A stretch of DNA of 64,000 nucleotides from Sphaerotilus mobilis (GCF_004216565.1 NZ_SGWV01000013.1:90593-154592), one strand, 5' to 3'; positions 25,916-34,877 are shown, counted from the stretch's first letter. The notes: generated by a model from the letters alone, not told the origin. Program-made: numbers and translations.

Positions 25916-27243
25916 GGCGCGTCGCCGTCGTCGGCGCCGGCATCTCCGGTCTGGCCACCGCCTGGCAACTGGGCGGACCGGACGGCCGGGCTGATTTCCA
26001 GGTCACGCTGTTCGAGTCCGGCGCAACGCTCGGCGGGCATGCCCACACGGTCGACGTGACGTTGCCCGACGCCAGCGGGCGGCCGGTCACGCATGGCGTC
26101 GATACCGGCTTCCTCGTCTTCAACCCGCGCACCTATCCGAACCTGGTCCGCCTGTTCGACCAACTGCAAGTGCCGCTGGCCGCATCCGACATGTCCTTTT
26201 CGGTCCAGTCGGTGGCTGACGGGCTGGAGTGGAGCGGCAGCAACCTCGATGGCGTCTTTGCCCAGCGCCGCAACCTGCTGCGGCCGGCCTTCCTCGGCAT
26301 GCTTCGGGAACTGCTGCGCTTCAACCGCCTGACGACGGCGCTGGCCGAGGGCGGTGGCGACCAGACGCTGGCCCAGTCCATCGGCGACTTCCTCGACGAG
26401 AACCGCTTCGGCGATGCATTCCGGCGCTGGTACCTGCTGCCAATGATCGGCTGCATCTGGTCCTGCCCGACCGAGCAGATGCTGCGCTTCCCGATCGGCA
26501 CCTTGATCCGCTTTTGTCACAACCACGGCCTGCTGCAGGTCAACGACCGGCCGCAGTGGCACACGGTGAGCGGCGGCTCGCGCGAATACGTGCAGCGCAT
26601 GCGTGCGCAACTCGGCACGGTCCGGCTGGCAACGCCGGTTCAGGCGGTGCGACGGCTGGATGCCGGCGGTGTGCAGGTGCACAGCGCGCACGGCAGTGAA
26701 CGCTTCGACGAGGTCGTGTTCGCCTGCCACAGCGACCAGGCCCTGCGCATCCTGGGCGACGACGCCAGCCCCGCCGAGCGCGAGGTGCTGGGTGCCATCG
26801 CTTACCACCCGAACCGGGCCGTGCTGCACACCGACGTGTCCCTGCTGCCGCGCCGTCCGCGGGCTTGGGCGGCCTGGAACTACGAACACGGTGGCGACGG
26901 CGGCGAGTCCTCGGCGGTCTGTCTGCACTACCTGATCAACCGCCTGCAGCCCCTGCCGTTCGCGCAGCCGGTGATCGTCTCGCTGAACCCGGTGCGCCCG
27001 CCGCGTCCCGATCAGGTGCTGGGCACCTACGACTATGCGCACCCGGTGTTTGACCTCGCCGCGATAGAGGCCCAGCGCCGCGTGCCGTCGCTGCAAGGCC
27101 AGCGCCACACCTGGTTCTGCGGTGCCTGGACCGGCTACGGCTTCCATGAGGACGGCCTGAAGTCCGGCCTGGCGGTGGCCGGCGCCTTGCGCGCGACGAT
27201 CGATCCGGCGCGTGCAGCCCCGGCCGAAAGGCTGGCCGCATGA
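25912..27243 (+). CDS. FAD-dependent amine oxidase-like oxidoreductase (NAD/FAD-binding protein)
   Basis: This 443-residue flavoprotein begins with the dinucleotide-binding motif VAVVGAGISGLATAW and has the amine-oxidase/phytoene-desaturase layout, including a C-terminal flavin region CGAWTGYGFHEDGLKSG. Proteins of exactly this type precede DUF1365 and a cyclopropane synthase homologue in many light- or singlet-oxygen-induced clusters, where they are thought to act on fatty acyl chains. It is the first firm gene of the operon and overlaps the DUF1365 gene by four bases (ATGA at 27240). Substrate is not established. Confidence 0.9.
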   Translation: MRRVAVVGAGISGLATAWQLGGPDGRADFQVTLFESGATLGGHAHTVDVTLPDASGRPVTHGVDTGFLVFNPRTYPNLVRLFDQLQVPLAASDMSFSVQSVADGLEWSGSNLDGVFAQRRNLLRPAFLGMLRELLRFNRLTTALAEGGGDQTLAQSIGDFLDENRFGDAFRRWYLLPMIGCIWSCPTEQMLRFPIGTLIRFCHNHGLLQVNDRPQWHTVSGGSREYVQRMRAQLGTVRLATPVQAVRRLDAGGVQVHSAHGSERFDEVVFACHSDQALRILGDDASPAEREVLGAIAYHPNRAVLHTDVSLLPRRPRAWAAWNYEHGGDGGESSAVCLHYLINRLQPLPFAQPVIVSLNPVRPPRPDQVLGTYDYAHPVFDLAAIEAQRRVPSLQGQRHTWFCGAWTGYGFHEDGLKSGLAVAGALRATIDPARAAPAERLAA

Positions 27244-28034
27244 CCACGGCGGTGCCCCGCCACGCGCCCCTGCTGTTGCGCGGCGAGGTCACGCACACAC
27301 GGCTGCGGCCGACCTTGCACAGCTTCCGCTACCCGACCTGGATGCTGATGCTGCCGCTGCGCGCCTGGGCCCGCCACCCCGGTGGTGCCATCGCCCGCAA
27401 CCGCGCCGCGCTGATGAGCTTTCGCGATGCCGACCATGGCGAAGGCGATGGCGATGCGCTGGCGTGGATCGACGCGCTGCTGCGCCGCGAGGGCATTGCC
27501 GATGCCGACCTCGACGGCGGCGAGATCTGGCTGCAGACCTACCCGCGTGTGCTTGGCTACACCTTCAAGCCGGTGAGCTTCTGGTACGCCCATGCGGCGG
27601 ATGGACGGCTGGTGGCCGTGCTGGCCGAGGTCAACAACACCTTCGGCGAACGCCATGCCTACCTGCTGCAGGGCGAGACCCTGGGCTGGGGCCGCGAGGT
27701 CACGGCGCGCAAGGTCTTCCATGTCTCGCCCTTCTGTGCCGTGGAAGGCCACTACCGCTTCCGTTTCCTGCGCAGCGCGGAAGAGCCGTCGCGGCCCGCC
27801 CGCCTGATCGCCCGGGTCGACCACGACGACGCCCAGGGCCCGCTGATCGAGACCCGCATCAGTGGCGAGCTGTTGCCGCTGACGCCGCGCCAGCTCTGGC
27901 GTGCCTGGCTGGCGATGCCGCTGCTGACGCTGGGCGTCATGGCGCGCATCCACTGGCAGGCGCTGCGCTTGTGGCTCAAGCAGGTGCCCTTTTTCCGCAA
28001 GCCCGAACCGCCGTCGATGCCGATCAGCCGTTGA
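27240..28034 (+). CDS. DUF1365 family protein
   Basis: This 264-residue protein is a DUF1365 member. Recognisable are LLRGEVTHTRLRPTLHSFRYP near the N-terminus, PRVLGYTFKPVSFWYAH in the middle and EVNNTFGERHAYLL and KVFHVSPFC after it. No enzymatic role has been proved. It nearly always sits between the FAD oxidoreductase and the cyclopropane synthase homologue, as here, which argues for a shared lipid pathway. Its start overlaps the upstream stop, so translation is coupled. The gene following begins 59 bp downstream. Confidence 0.93.
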   Translation: MTTAVPRHAPLLLRGEVTHTRLRPTLHSFRYPTWMLMLPLRAWARHPGGAIARNRAALMSFRDADHGEGDGDALAWIDALLRREGIADADLDGGEIWLQTYPRVLGYTFKPVSFWYAHAADGRLVAVLAEVNNTFGERHAYLLQGETLGWGREVTARKVFHVSPFCAVEGHYRFRFLRSAEEPSRPARLIARVDHDDAQGPLIETRISGELLPLTPRQLWRAWLAMPLLTLGVMARIHWQALRLWLKQVPFFRKPEPPSMPISR

Positions 28035-28093
28035 GGCCTGACCGAGCGCTCCCCTCCCGCCCGCCCCCGCCCTTGCCTTCGCCGAAACCCGCC

Positions 28094-29344
28094 ATGCTCG
28101 ACACCGCCCTGACCGCCGACCGTGCCGCCCCGCCGCGTGCCATCGACCTCGACACGTTGCTGCCGCGCCTGCCGCTGGCCGCACGCACGGTGCTGCGCTG
28201 CCTGCGCCAGATCCGCCATGGCTCGATCGAGCTGCACCTGCCCGATGGCCAGCTGCTGCGGGTTGGCCACGGCGAGGCGCCTCACGCGTCGCTGCGCATC
28301 CACGACTGGTCGGTCTGCGCCTCGGTGCTCAAGTCGGGCGACATCGGCCTGGCCGAAGCTTTCATCGACGGACGGTGGGCCACGCGTGACCTGCCCGGCC
28401 TGCTGCGTTTCTTCCTGGTCAACCGCGAGGCCATCGAGCGGGTCGTCTACGGCAGCCGCTGGGGCAGCCTGCTGTACCGCCTCAAGCACCTGCTCAACCG
28501 CAACAGCCGGCGCGGCAGCCGGCGCAACATCCACGCCCACTACGACCTGGGCAATGCCTTCTACGAGCGCTGGCTGGACCGGTCGATGAACTATTCGAGC
28601 GCCTGGTTCGCGCAGGGCTTTGGCCAGTCGCTGGAAGTCGCCCAGCAGGCGAAGATGCGCCGGGCGCTCGACGAGGCGGGTGTCGTGCCCGGTTCGCGCG
28701 TGCTGGAAATCGGCTGCGGCTGGGGCGCCGTGGCCGAGACGGCGGCACGCAGCGGCGCACTGCTGACAGGTGTGACGCTGTCGACCGAGCAGCTGGCCTG
28801 GGCCCAACGCCGCCTGGCCGATGCAGGACTGGCCGGCCGCGCCGACCTGCGCCTGCAGGACTACCGCGACATCACCGACGAGCCCTTCGATGCGCTCGTC
28901 TCCATCGAGATGTTCGAGGCGGTCGGCCGCGACTACTGGCCGAGCTACTTCGAGACCGTGCGGCGCTGCCTGAAGCCGGGTGGCCGTGCCTGCATCCAGA
29001 GCATCACGATCCATGACGATCTGTTCGACCGCTACGTGCGCTCGACCGACTTCATCCAGCAGTACATCTTTCCCGGCGGCCTCCTGCCCAGCCCGAAGGA
29101 GTTCCGGCTCGCGGCCGAGCGGGCGGGTCTGGTGGTGGAGCAGCAAATGGCCTTCGGACCCGACTACGCCGAGACGCTGCGGCGCTGGCGGGCGATGTTC
29201 CTGGCCGAAGATGAAGCGGTCCGCAGCCTCGGCTTCGACACCCGCTTCATCCGGACCTGGGACTTCTACCTCGCCTACTGCGAGGCCGCCTTCGACGCGG
29301 GCAGCACCGACGTCGTCCAGTTCACGTTGCGGCGGCCGTCGTGA
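28094..29344 (+). CDS. cfa: Cyclopropane-fatty-acid synthase family methyltransferase
   Basis: This 416-residue SAM-dependent enzyme modifies double bonds of membrane phospholipid acyl chains. The SAM motif VLEIGCGWGAVAE follows the family stretch NIHAHYDLGNAFYERWLD and MNYSSAWF, and the C-terminal half contains SIEMFEAVGRDYWPSYF and STDFIQQYIFPGGLLPS. All are classic CFA synthase features. In related light/singlet-oxygen clusters the homologue can instead introduce a methyl group (as for methylated and furan fatty acids), so the product could be either. It overlaps the next gene by four bases (GTGA at 29341). Confidence 0.93.
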   Translation: MLDTALTADRAAPPRAIDLDTLLPRLPLAARTVLRCLRQIRHGSIELHLPDGQLLRVGHGEAPHASLRIHDWSVCASVLKSGDIGLAEAFIDGRWATRDLPGLLRFFLVNREAIERVVYGSRWGSLLYRLKHLLNRNSRRGSRRNIHAHYDLGNAFYERWLDRSMNYSSAWFAQGFGQSLEVAQQAKMRRALDEAGVVPGSRVLEIGCGWGAVAETAARSGALLTGVTLSTEQLAWAQRRLADAGLAGRADLRLQDYRDITDEPFDALVSIEMFEAVGRDYWPSYFETVRRCLKPGGRACIQSITIHDDLFDRYVRSTDFIQQYIFPGGLLPSPKEFRLAAERAGLVVEQQMAFGPDYAETLRRWRAMFLAEDEAVRSLGFDTRFIRTWDFYLAYCEAAFDAGSTDVVQFTLRRPS

Positions 29345-29952
29345 GCCGCTCGACCTCGTTGCGTGTCGACCGCCGACGCGCCCTGCAGACGCTGACCCTG
29401 CTCGGCGCTGTCGCCGCTGTCGCCGCTGTTACCCGACCGATGCCGGCGTTCGCCAACACGCCGCCGGTGATGCCGATCGAAATCGGCGACGCCCTGCCGG
29501 ACGCTCGCTTGCAAGGTGGCATGCGCTTTCGCTGGTTCGGCCTGCATGTCTATGACGCGCGGCTGTGGAGCGGCACGCCGCTGCGCCAGGACGACGACCT
29601 GGCCAGCCGGCCCTACGCGCTGGAGCTGGCCTATGCGCGCCGGCTCGAAGGCAAGGCCATCGCCGAGCGTTCGCTCGACGAGATGCGGCGGCTGGAGGTG
29701 GTCTCGGCGGCGGAGGGGCAGGAGTGGCTGCAGGCCATGCGCGTGGCCTTCCCCGATGTCGCGCCCGGTGACCGCCTCGTCGGCCTGCACCGGCCGGGTC
29801 GTGGCGTGCAGTTCCTGCACAACGGACGGGTCACCGGTGAGGTCGGCGAGCGGCGCTTCGCACGGCTGTTCTTCGGCATCTGGCTGTCCTCGGCGAGCCG
29901 CGAGCCGGTGCTGCGCGCGCAGCTCCTCGGGCTTGAGACGGCGTCGCGTTGA
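29341..29952 (+). CDS. Chalcone isomerase-like secreted protein
   Basis: This 203-residue protein starts with GTG at 29341, overlapping the methyltransferase stop. The N-terminus has paired arginines followed by a hydrophobic segment and an alanine-rich cleavage region (DRRRALQTL then MPAFANTP), consistent with export, possibly by Tat. The mature part matches the bacterial chalcone isomerase-like family: MRFRWFGLHVYDARLWSG, then a long helix and FARLFFGIWLSSASREP near the end. Plant-type catalysis is unlikely. A lipid- or fatty-acid-binding role is more plausible for this fold. Confidence 0.86.
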   Translation: MSRSTSLRVDRRRALQTLTLLGAVAAVAAVTRPMPAFANTPPVMPIEIGDALPDARLQGGMRFRWFGLHVYDARLWSGTPLRQDDDLASRPYALELAYARRLEGKAIAERSLDEMRRLEVVSAAEGQEWLQAMRVAFPDVAPGDRLVGLHRPGRGVQFLHNGRVTGEVGERRFARLFFGIWLSSASREPVLRAQLLGLETASR

Positions 29953-31331
29953 TGCTGCAAGAGCCGAAAGAGCCAGAAGAGCAGCAAGAGCGGACCGCGC
30001 CGACCGCACGGCGGACCGGCCTCGGCTATGGCCTGCTGGGCCTGCCGCTGGCCTTCATCGCCCTGCCGCTCTACGTGCTGCTGCCGCACCACTATGCCGA
30101 CCGGCATGCGGTGCCGCTGGCGGCGCTGGGCCTGCTGCTGCTGGCGGTGCGGCTGGCCGACGCGGTGCTCGACCCGGCGCTCGGTCGGCTGGCAGACCGG
30201 CTGCTTGACCAGCCGGGCCGGCGCGCCTGGCAGGTCATTGGTCTGTGTGCGGCCTTGATGGCGGCCGGCTTCTGGGCCCTGTTCCACGCACCGTCTGGCG
30301 CCAGCGTGCCCCGCTTGCTGCTCTGGTGCGGCGCGGGCCTCGTGCTGACCTACCTGGCCTACAGCCTAGCCAGCATCGTCCACCAGGCGTGGGGCGCACG
30401 GCTCGGCGGCAGTGACCTGGCGCAGGCCCGGCGGGTCGCGTGGCGAGAGGGCGCGGCGCTGCTGGGCGTGATGGTGGCCAGCGTGCTGCCGTCCCTGGCC
30501 GGGCTGGACGTCACCGCCGGCCTGCTGGCGCTGCTGCTGCTGGGTGGCTGGTGGGCCTTGCGTTCGGTGCCGGACGTGCCCAGCGCCGTCCGCCCTGCGG
30601 CCCGGTCAGGTTCCAGCGGCGGCAAGCCGGCCTCTCCGTGGGCCTTGGCAGGTTTCCGGCCGCTGCTGGCGGTCTACATGCTCAACGGCATTGCCAGTGC
30701 GATTCCGGCGACGCTGGTGCTGTTCTTCGTGCGCGACCGGCTGCAGGCGCCGGCCTGGGAAGGCGCCTTCTTGGCGATCTACTTCGCCGCCGGCGCCCTG
30801 TCTTTGCCGTTGTGGCTGCGCCTGGTGGCCCTGCAGGGCCTGGTCAGCGCCTGGCTGGCCGGCATGCTGCTGGCGGTGGCGACCTTTGCGGGCGCGGCCT
30901 TGCTCGGTGCCGGCGACGTGGCCGGCTTCCTGGCCGTCTGTGCCGCCAGTGGCCTGGCACTCGGCGCCGACCTGGCCGTGCCCGGCGCCTTGCTGGCCGG
31001 TGTGGCACGACGGGCTCAGCCGGTGAGCCACCCCCCGGTGGGCGGGTCTGCCGACCGGGGCGCCGAGGTGGCCGGCGAGGGCGCCTGCTTCGGCTGGTGG
31101 AACGCCGCCACCAAGATGAACCTGGCGCTGTCGGCCGGTCTGGTGCTGCCGGCGCTGGACCTGGCCGGCTACCGGCCCGGCGTCACCGATGCGTCGGCCT
31201 TGACCGCCCTGAGCCTGGCCTACGCCGTCCTGCCCTGCCTGCTCAAGCTGGCCGCTGCCGCGCTGTTGTGGCGTTGCGCGGCGGCGATCCATCCACCGAC
31301 ACCCCCCTTGATCTCTCTGGAGACCCGATGA
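29952..31331 (+). CDS. MFS transporter, GPH (glycoside-pentoside-hexuronide) type
   Basis: This 459-residue inner-membrane protein has about twelve hydrophobic segments and the GPH/MFS_2 features LLPHHYADRHAVPLAALG near helix 1-2 and DAVLDPALGRLADR in the following loop. The N-terminal 20 residues are acidic and hydrophilic. Such transporters recur in this lipid cluster and may move a precursor or lipid rather than a sugar. The ATG at 29952 shares its A with the TGA of the previous gene, and the 3' end overlaps the next gene. The cargo is unknown. Confidence 0.88.
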   Translation: MLQEPKEPEEQQERTAPTARRTGLGYGLLGLPLAFIALPLYVLLPHHYADRHAVPLAALGLLLLAVRLADAVLDPALGRLADRLLDQPGRRAWQVIGLCAALMAAGFWALFHAPSGASVPRLLLWCGAGLVLTYLAYSLASIVHQAWGARLGGSDLAQARRVAWREGAALLGVMVASVLPSLAGLDVTAGLLALLLLGGWWALRSVPDVPSAVRPAARSGSSGGKPASPWALAGFRPLLAVYMLNGIASAIPATLVLFFVRDRLQAPAWEGAFLAIYFAAGALSLPLWLRLVALQGLVSAWLAGMLLAVATFAGAALLGAGDVAGFLAVCAASGLALGADLAVPGALLAGVARRAQPVSHPPVGGSADRGAEVAGEGACFGWWNAATKMNLALSAGLVLPALDLAGYRPGVTDASALTALSLAYAVLPCLLKLAAAALLWRCAAAIHPPTPPLISLETR

Positions 31332-31870
31332 ACACGACCTTGCTGGCCTTGGGCCGCCGATGGCTGCTGATCCTCGCACTGGCGTTGGCGGGCTGCGCCG
31401 GACCCCAGGTGCAGGACTACGCCCGCGAGACGCCCGCGCTGGATCTGCGCGACTATTTCAACGGCAACCTGGTCGCGCACGGCGTGTTCACCGACCGCTC
31501 GGGCGCCGTCAAACGCCGCTTCGTCGTCCAGCTCAAGGGCACCTGGCAAGGCGACCAGGGCGTGCTGGAAGAGGACTTCGTCTACAGCGACGGCGAGAAG
31601 GAACGGCGCGTCTGGCGCCTTCAGCGCACCGCCGAGGGCCGCTACATCGGCCGGGCCGACGATGTCGTTGGCGAGGCGCAGGGCGAGTCCGCCGGCAACG
31701 CATTGCGCTGGCGGTATACGCTGCGCCTCAAGGTCGACGGCAGCACCTGGGATGTGCAGTTCGACGACTGGATGTACCTGATGGATCGGCAGGTCATGCT
31801 CAACCGCGCCGCCATGAGCAAGTTCGGCATCCACCTGGGTGACGTCACCCTGTCCTTCTACAAGCCCTGA
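31328..31870 (+). CDS. DUF3833 lipoprotein
   Basis: This 180-residue protein has a lipoprotein signal peptide with lipobox LAGC (residues about 21-24) and then the DUF3833 body: LDLRDYFNGNLVAHGVFTDRSG, the RADDVVGEAQGES stretch and VQFDDWMYLMDRQVMLNRAAM near the end. Its role is unknown, but the fold suggests lipid binding in the cell envelope, in keeping with its lipid-operon setting. The ATG overlaps the MFS stop by four bases. The nearest downstream gene starts 12 bp later. Confidence 0.92.
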   Translation: MNTTLLALGRRWLLILALALAGCAGPQVQDYARETPALDLRDYFNGNLVAHGVFTDRSGAVKRRFVVQLKGTWQGDQGVLEEDFVYSDGEKERRVWRLQRTAEGRYIGRADDVVGEAQGESAGNALRWRYTLRLKVDGSTWDVQFDDWMYLMDRQVMLNRAAMSKFGIHLGDVTLSFYKP

Positions 31871-31882
31871 GGCAACGACGCG

Positions 31883-32656
31883 ATGGCCCTGAACCCGACG
31901 ATGAGTGACTGGCGCCACCGCGTGGTGTGGCTCGTTGGCGCCTCCACCGGCATCGGCCGGGCGTGTGCCGAGCGCTTGGCCGAGCGCGGCGCACATGTGG
32001 CGGTGTCGGCCCGCGATGGCGAGGCGCTGGCCGCCTTCGGGCAGCGCCACCGCGACGCGCTGGTGCTGCCGCTGGATGTCACCGAGCCGGGCGTGCTGGC
32101 CGGTGCGGCCGACACCATCCGGGCCCGCTGGGGCCGCATCGACCTGGTCGTCTACTGCGCCGGCACCTACCGTGCGCAACGGGCCACCGCGTTCGACCTG
32201 GCCGACATGCTGCGCCACCAGCAGGTCAACTACGTGGGCGCGCTGCACCTGCTCGATGCCGTCTTGCCGGTGCTGCTGCAGCAGGGCAGCGGACACCTGA
32301 GCCTGATCTCCAGCGTGGCCGGCTACCGTGGCCTGCCACAGGCGCTGGCCTATGGTCCGACCAAGGCGGCGCTGCAGAACCTGGCCGAGGTCCTCTACCT
32401 GGACCTGAGCGACCGCGGCATCGGCGTGTCGGTCGTCAACCCGGGCTTCGTGGAGACGCCGCTGACCGCGCAGAACGAGTTCCGCATGCCCGCGCTGATC
32501 TCGCCAGCCGCTGCGGCCGATGCGATGCTGGCCGGCTGGGCGCGGGGCGACTTCGAGATCCATTTCCCCAAGCGTTTCACCTGGACGCTCAAGCTGCTGG
32601 GCCTGCTGCCGCCGGGGCTGTACTTCAAGGCCATCCGCAAGGCGACGGGACTGTGA
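31883..32656 (+). CDS. Short-chain dehydrogenase/reductase
   Basis: This protein of about 257 residues is a classical NAD(P)-dependent SDR. The cofactor motif GASTGIG is at residues 19-25, the catalytic serine lies in LSLISSVAGYRG and the Tyr-x3-Lys pair in LAYGPTKAALQ. The hydrophobic C-terminus (LLGLLPPGLYFKAIRK) hints at membrane association. In this cluster the substrate is probably a lipid or lipid aldehyde or ketone, but that is inferred. ATGs at 31883 and 31901 are both possible starts. It ends one base before the next start codon. Confidence 0.93.
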   Translation: MALNPTMSDWRHRVVWLVGASTGIGRACAERLAERGAHVAVSARDGEALAAFGQRHRDALVLPLDVTEPGVLAGAADTIRARWGRIDLVVYCAGTYRAQRATAFDLADMLRHQQVNYVGALHLLDAVLPVLLQQGSGHLSLISSVAGYRGLPQALAYGPTKAALQNLAEVLYLDLSDRGIGVSVVNPGFVETPLTAQNEFRMPALISPAAAADAMLAGWARGDFEIHFPKRFTWTLKLLGLLPPGLYFKAIRKATGL

Positions 32657-32657
32657 G

Positions 32658-33128
32658 ATGAGCGCCGCTGCACGCCACCCGGATCCACGCATGGCCGTGT
32701 TGATCGGCTATTTCGAGCAACTGAGCCGCGCCGAGCTGGCGCGCATCGACGCCATCTACACGCCCGATGCGGTCTTCAAGGACCCGTTCAACGAGGTCCG
32801 CGGCCCACCGGCCATCGCCGCCATCTTCGGCCACATGTTCGACACCATGACCGCACCGCGCTTCATCGTGCGTGATGCGGTGGTGCAGGGCGACGACGCC
32901 TTCCTGACCTGGGATTTTGTGTTCGAGTCGACCACCCTGCGGCGCGCGCCGGACGGCAGTGCGCGCCAGTGCATCCGCGGCGCCTCACACCTGAAGCTCG
33001 ACGCGAACGGGCGCATCGCGGTCCACCGCGACTACTGGGACGCGGCCGAGGAACTGCACGAGAAGCTGCCGCTGATCGGCGCGCTGATGCGCTGGCTGCG
33101 CCGCCGTCTGGCGACGCCGTCGCGCTGA
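32658..33128 (+). CDS. NTF2-like (SnoaL-type) protein
   Basis: This 156-residue protein has the cone-shaped NTF2-like fold pattern, with YFEQLSRAELARIDAIYTPDAVFKDPFNEVRG at the front, which is the usual signature, and HRDYWDAAEELHEKLPLIGALMRWL at the end. The family binds hydrophobic ligands or isomerises them. It begins one base after the SDR stop and is the last gene of the light-type operon, converging on corA with four bases between the stops. Confidence 0.88.
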   Translation: MSAAARHPDPRMAVLIGYFEQLSRAELARIDAIYTPDAVFKDPFNEVRGPPAIAAIFGHMFDTMTAPRFIVRDAVVQGDDAFLTWDFVFESTTLRRAPDGSARQCIRGASHLKLDANGRIAVHRDYWDAAEELHEKLPLIGALMRWLRRRLATPSR

Positions 33129-33132
33129 GGGC

Positions 33133-34107
33133 TCAGCGCATCCAGCCCTTGCGGCGGAAGTAGATCAGCGGCGCGGCCACCGAGGCCACCATCAGGCCGA
33201 GCGCGAAGGGGTAGCCCCAGGACTGGCGCAGCTCGGGCATGAACTCGAAGTTCATGCCGTAGATGCTGGCGATCAGCGTGGGTGGCAGCAGGGCCACCGA
33301 GGCGACCGAGAAGATCTTGATGATCTTGTTCTGGTTGATGTTGATGAAGCCGACCGTGGCGTCCATCAGGAAGTTGATCTTGTCGAACAGGAAGGCGGTG
33401 TGCGAGTCCAGCGAGTCGATGTCGCGCATGATCTGGCGCGCTTCCTCGAACTGCTCGGCATTGAGCATGCGGCTGCGCATCATGAAGCTGATCGCGCGGC
33501 GCGTGTCCATCACGTTGCGACGGATGCGGCCGTTGAGGTCTTCCTCGCGCGCGATCGCGGCCAGCGCCTCGCCGGCGGCGCGGTCGTCGATCTCCTGCTT
33601 GAGCACACCGGCGCTGACGCGCTCCAGGTTGTCGTAGATGCCCTCGAGCGCATCGGCCGAATACTCGGCATCGGCGTCGTAGAGCTTGAGCAGCACGTCC
33701 TTGGCATCCTCGATCAGGGCCGGGATGCGGCGCGCGCGCAGGCGCAGCAGGCGGAACACCGGCAGGTCCTCGGCATGGACCGAGAACAGCACGTTGTTGA
33801 ACAGGATGAAGGCCACGCGCACGTTGCGCGGCGTGTCGTCGTCGTCGATCAGGAAGTCCGAGCGGATGTGCAGCTCGCCGTTGTCTTCCTCGTAGTAGCG
33901 GGCCGATTCCTCCAGGTCCTCGCCGACCTCGGTGGCCGGCGTGCGCAGGCCGAATCGCTGCTCGACCCAGGACTTCTCCTGTTCGGTCGGTGCCTCAAGA
34001 TCAACCCAGACCGGCGCCAGCGTGGCAGTGGCCTCGGGCTTGTCGATCGCGGCCTCGATCTCGACCTGGTAGAGCCGGCCATTGACCAGCGTGAAGACGT
34101 TGAGCAT
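33133..34107 (-). CDS. corA: CorA-family magnesium/cobalt transporter
   Basis: This 324-residue protein is a CorA channel for Mg2+ and Co2+. A long cytoplasmic N-terminal domain is followed by two C-terminal membrane helices. The selectivity motif GMN is present in SIYGMNFEFMPELRQSWGYPFAL near residue 290, and the preceding helix has the usual FININQNKIIKIFSVASVALLPPTLIAS. Length and motif positions are standard. It converges on the lipid operon, and upstream is a 346-bp gap before hpf on the opposite strand. The start is the ATG at 34107. Confidence 0.93.
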   Translation of the reverse strand: MLNVFTLVNGRLYQVEIEAAIDKPEATATLAPVWVDLEAPTEQEKSWVEQRFGLRTPATEVGEDLEESARYYEEDNGELHIRSDFLIDDDDTPRNVRVAFILFNNVLFSVHAEDLPVFRLLRLRARRIPALIEDAKDVLLKLYDADAEYSADALEGIYDNLERVSAGVLKQEIDDRAAGEALAAIAREEDLNGRIRRNVMDTRRAISFMMRSRMLNAEQFEEARQIMRDIDSLDSHTAFLFDKINFLMDATVGFININQNKIIKIFSVASVALLPPTLIASIYGMNFEFMPELRQSWGYPFALGLMVASVAAPLIYFRRKGWMR

Positions 34108-34453
34108 GCAGGCTCCTGGGGGCGACCTGTGGCGTTGCCGGACCCCGCACAAAGCCGGCGAGTATCGCATCGTGACCGCCTGAAACCGACCCTGTCCGGG
34201 CATGGTCCGGCAGGGTGGCCGCAAGGCCTGCCAGCGCACTTTCGAGGGTCGCTGAATGCTCGCAAACACGGAGCGTAGCGCGAAAGAAGTGCGCCCAGTG
34301 CAATCCCGCACAGGGCTGGTGCGGCACCGGTTTCCGACCTTGCCAGGGTCAGGTGTTGGGGTCACACTCAAGTCACACAAGACAGGCAAGGCGAGGGCCC
34401 GCGCCGCAGGGGTCCCGCCAGAGATTCCCCCACCACCCCTCTATGGAGGCCTC
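34108..34453. other. Intergenic region corA / hpf
   Basis: These 346 bp separate divergent corA and hpf. No coding frame looks real. It must hold promoters for both genes, but I see no strong -35/-10 pair. In most betaproteobacteria rpoN would lie immediately upstream of hpf, and here it does not. Confidence 0.5.
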
Positions 34454-34801
34454 ATGAACCTGACGATCAGTGGACATCACCTGGAAGTGACCCCGGCCCT
34501 GCGTGAGTACGTTCTCACCAAGCTGGACCGGGTCACGCGGCACTTTGACCAGGTCGTGGATGTGAACGTCCTGCTGACGGTCGAGAAACTGAAGGAAAAG
34601 GAAAGGCGGCAGAAGGCGGAAGTGACGCTGCATGTGAAGGGCAAGGACATCTTCGTCGAGAGCTCCCACGAGGATCTCTACGCCGCGATCGACCAGCTGA
34701 TGGACAAGCTCGATCGCCAGGTTGTCCGCCACAAGGACAAGCTCCAGGATCACCACCACGCCACCGCCAAGCGGTTGGATGCGACCGGTGACGTGATCTG
34801 A
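34454..34801 (+). CDS. hpf: Ribosome hibernation promoting factor
   Basis: HPF binds the small ribosomal subunit in the decoding region and helps make inactive 100S dimers in stationary phase. The 115-residue product is the short form. It begins [20 protein letters not shown] and contains ADVTL-like strands ([26 protein letters not shown]) and [24 protein letters not shown] at 34443-34450 is an ideal ribosome binding site for the ATG at 34454. It is followed by a terminator and then ptsN, so the hpf-ptsN-hprK set is not one strict operon. Confidence 0.96.
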   Translation: MNLTISGHHLEVTPALREYVLTKLDRVTRHFDQVVDVNVLLTVEKLKEKERRQKAEVTLHVKGKDIFVESSHEDLYAAIDQLMDKLDRQVVRHKDKLQDHHHATAKRLDATGDVI

Positions 34802-34856
34802 GTGCGGCGCAGGTTCGGCGGGCCTTCCAGGCACGCCGGGCAACCCTGACGACTGC

Positions 34857-34877
34857 GGGGCCTTCGGGCCCTTTTTT
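34857..34877 (+). terminator. Rho-independent terminator after hpf
   Basis: GGGCC-TTCG-GGCCC is a compact hairpin with the very stable TTCG loop, followed by six T residues. It lies 56 bp after the hpf stop and separates hpf from ptsN. Confidence 0.9.
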
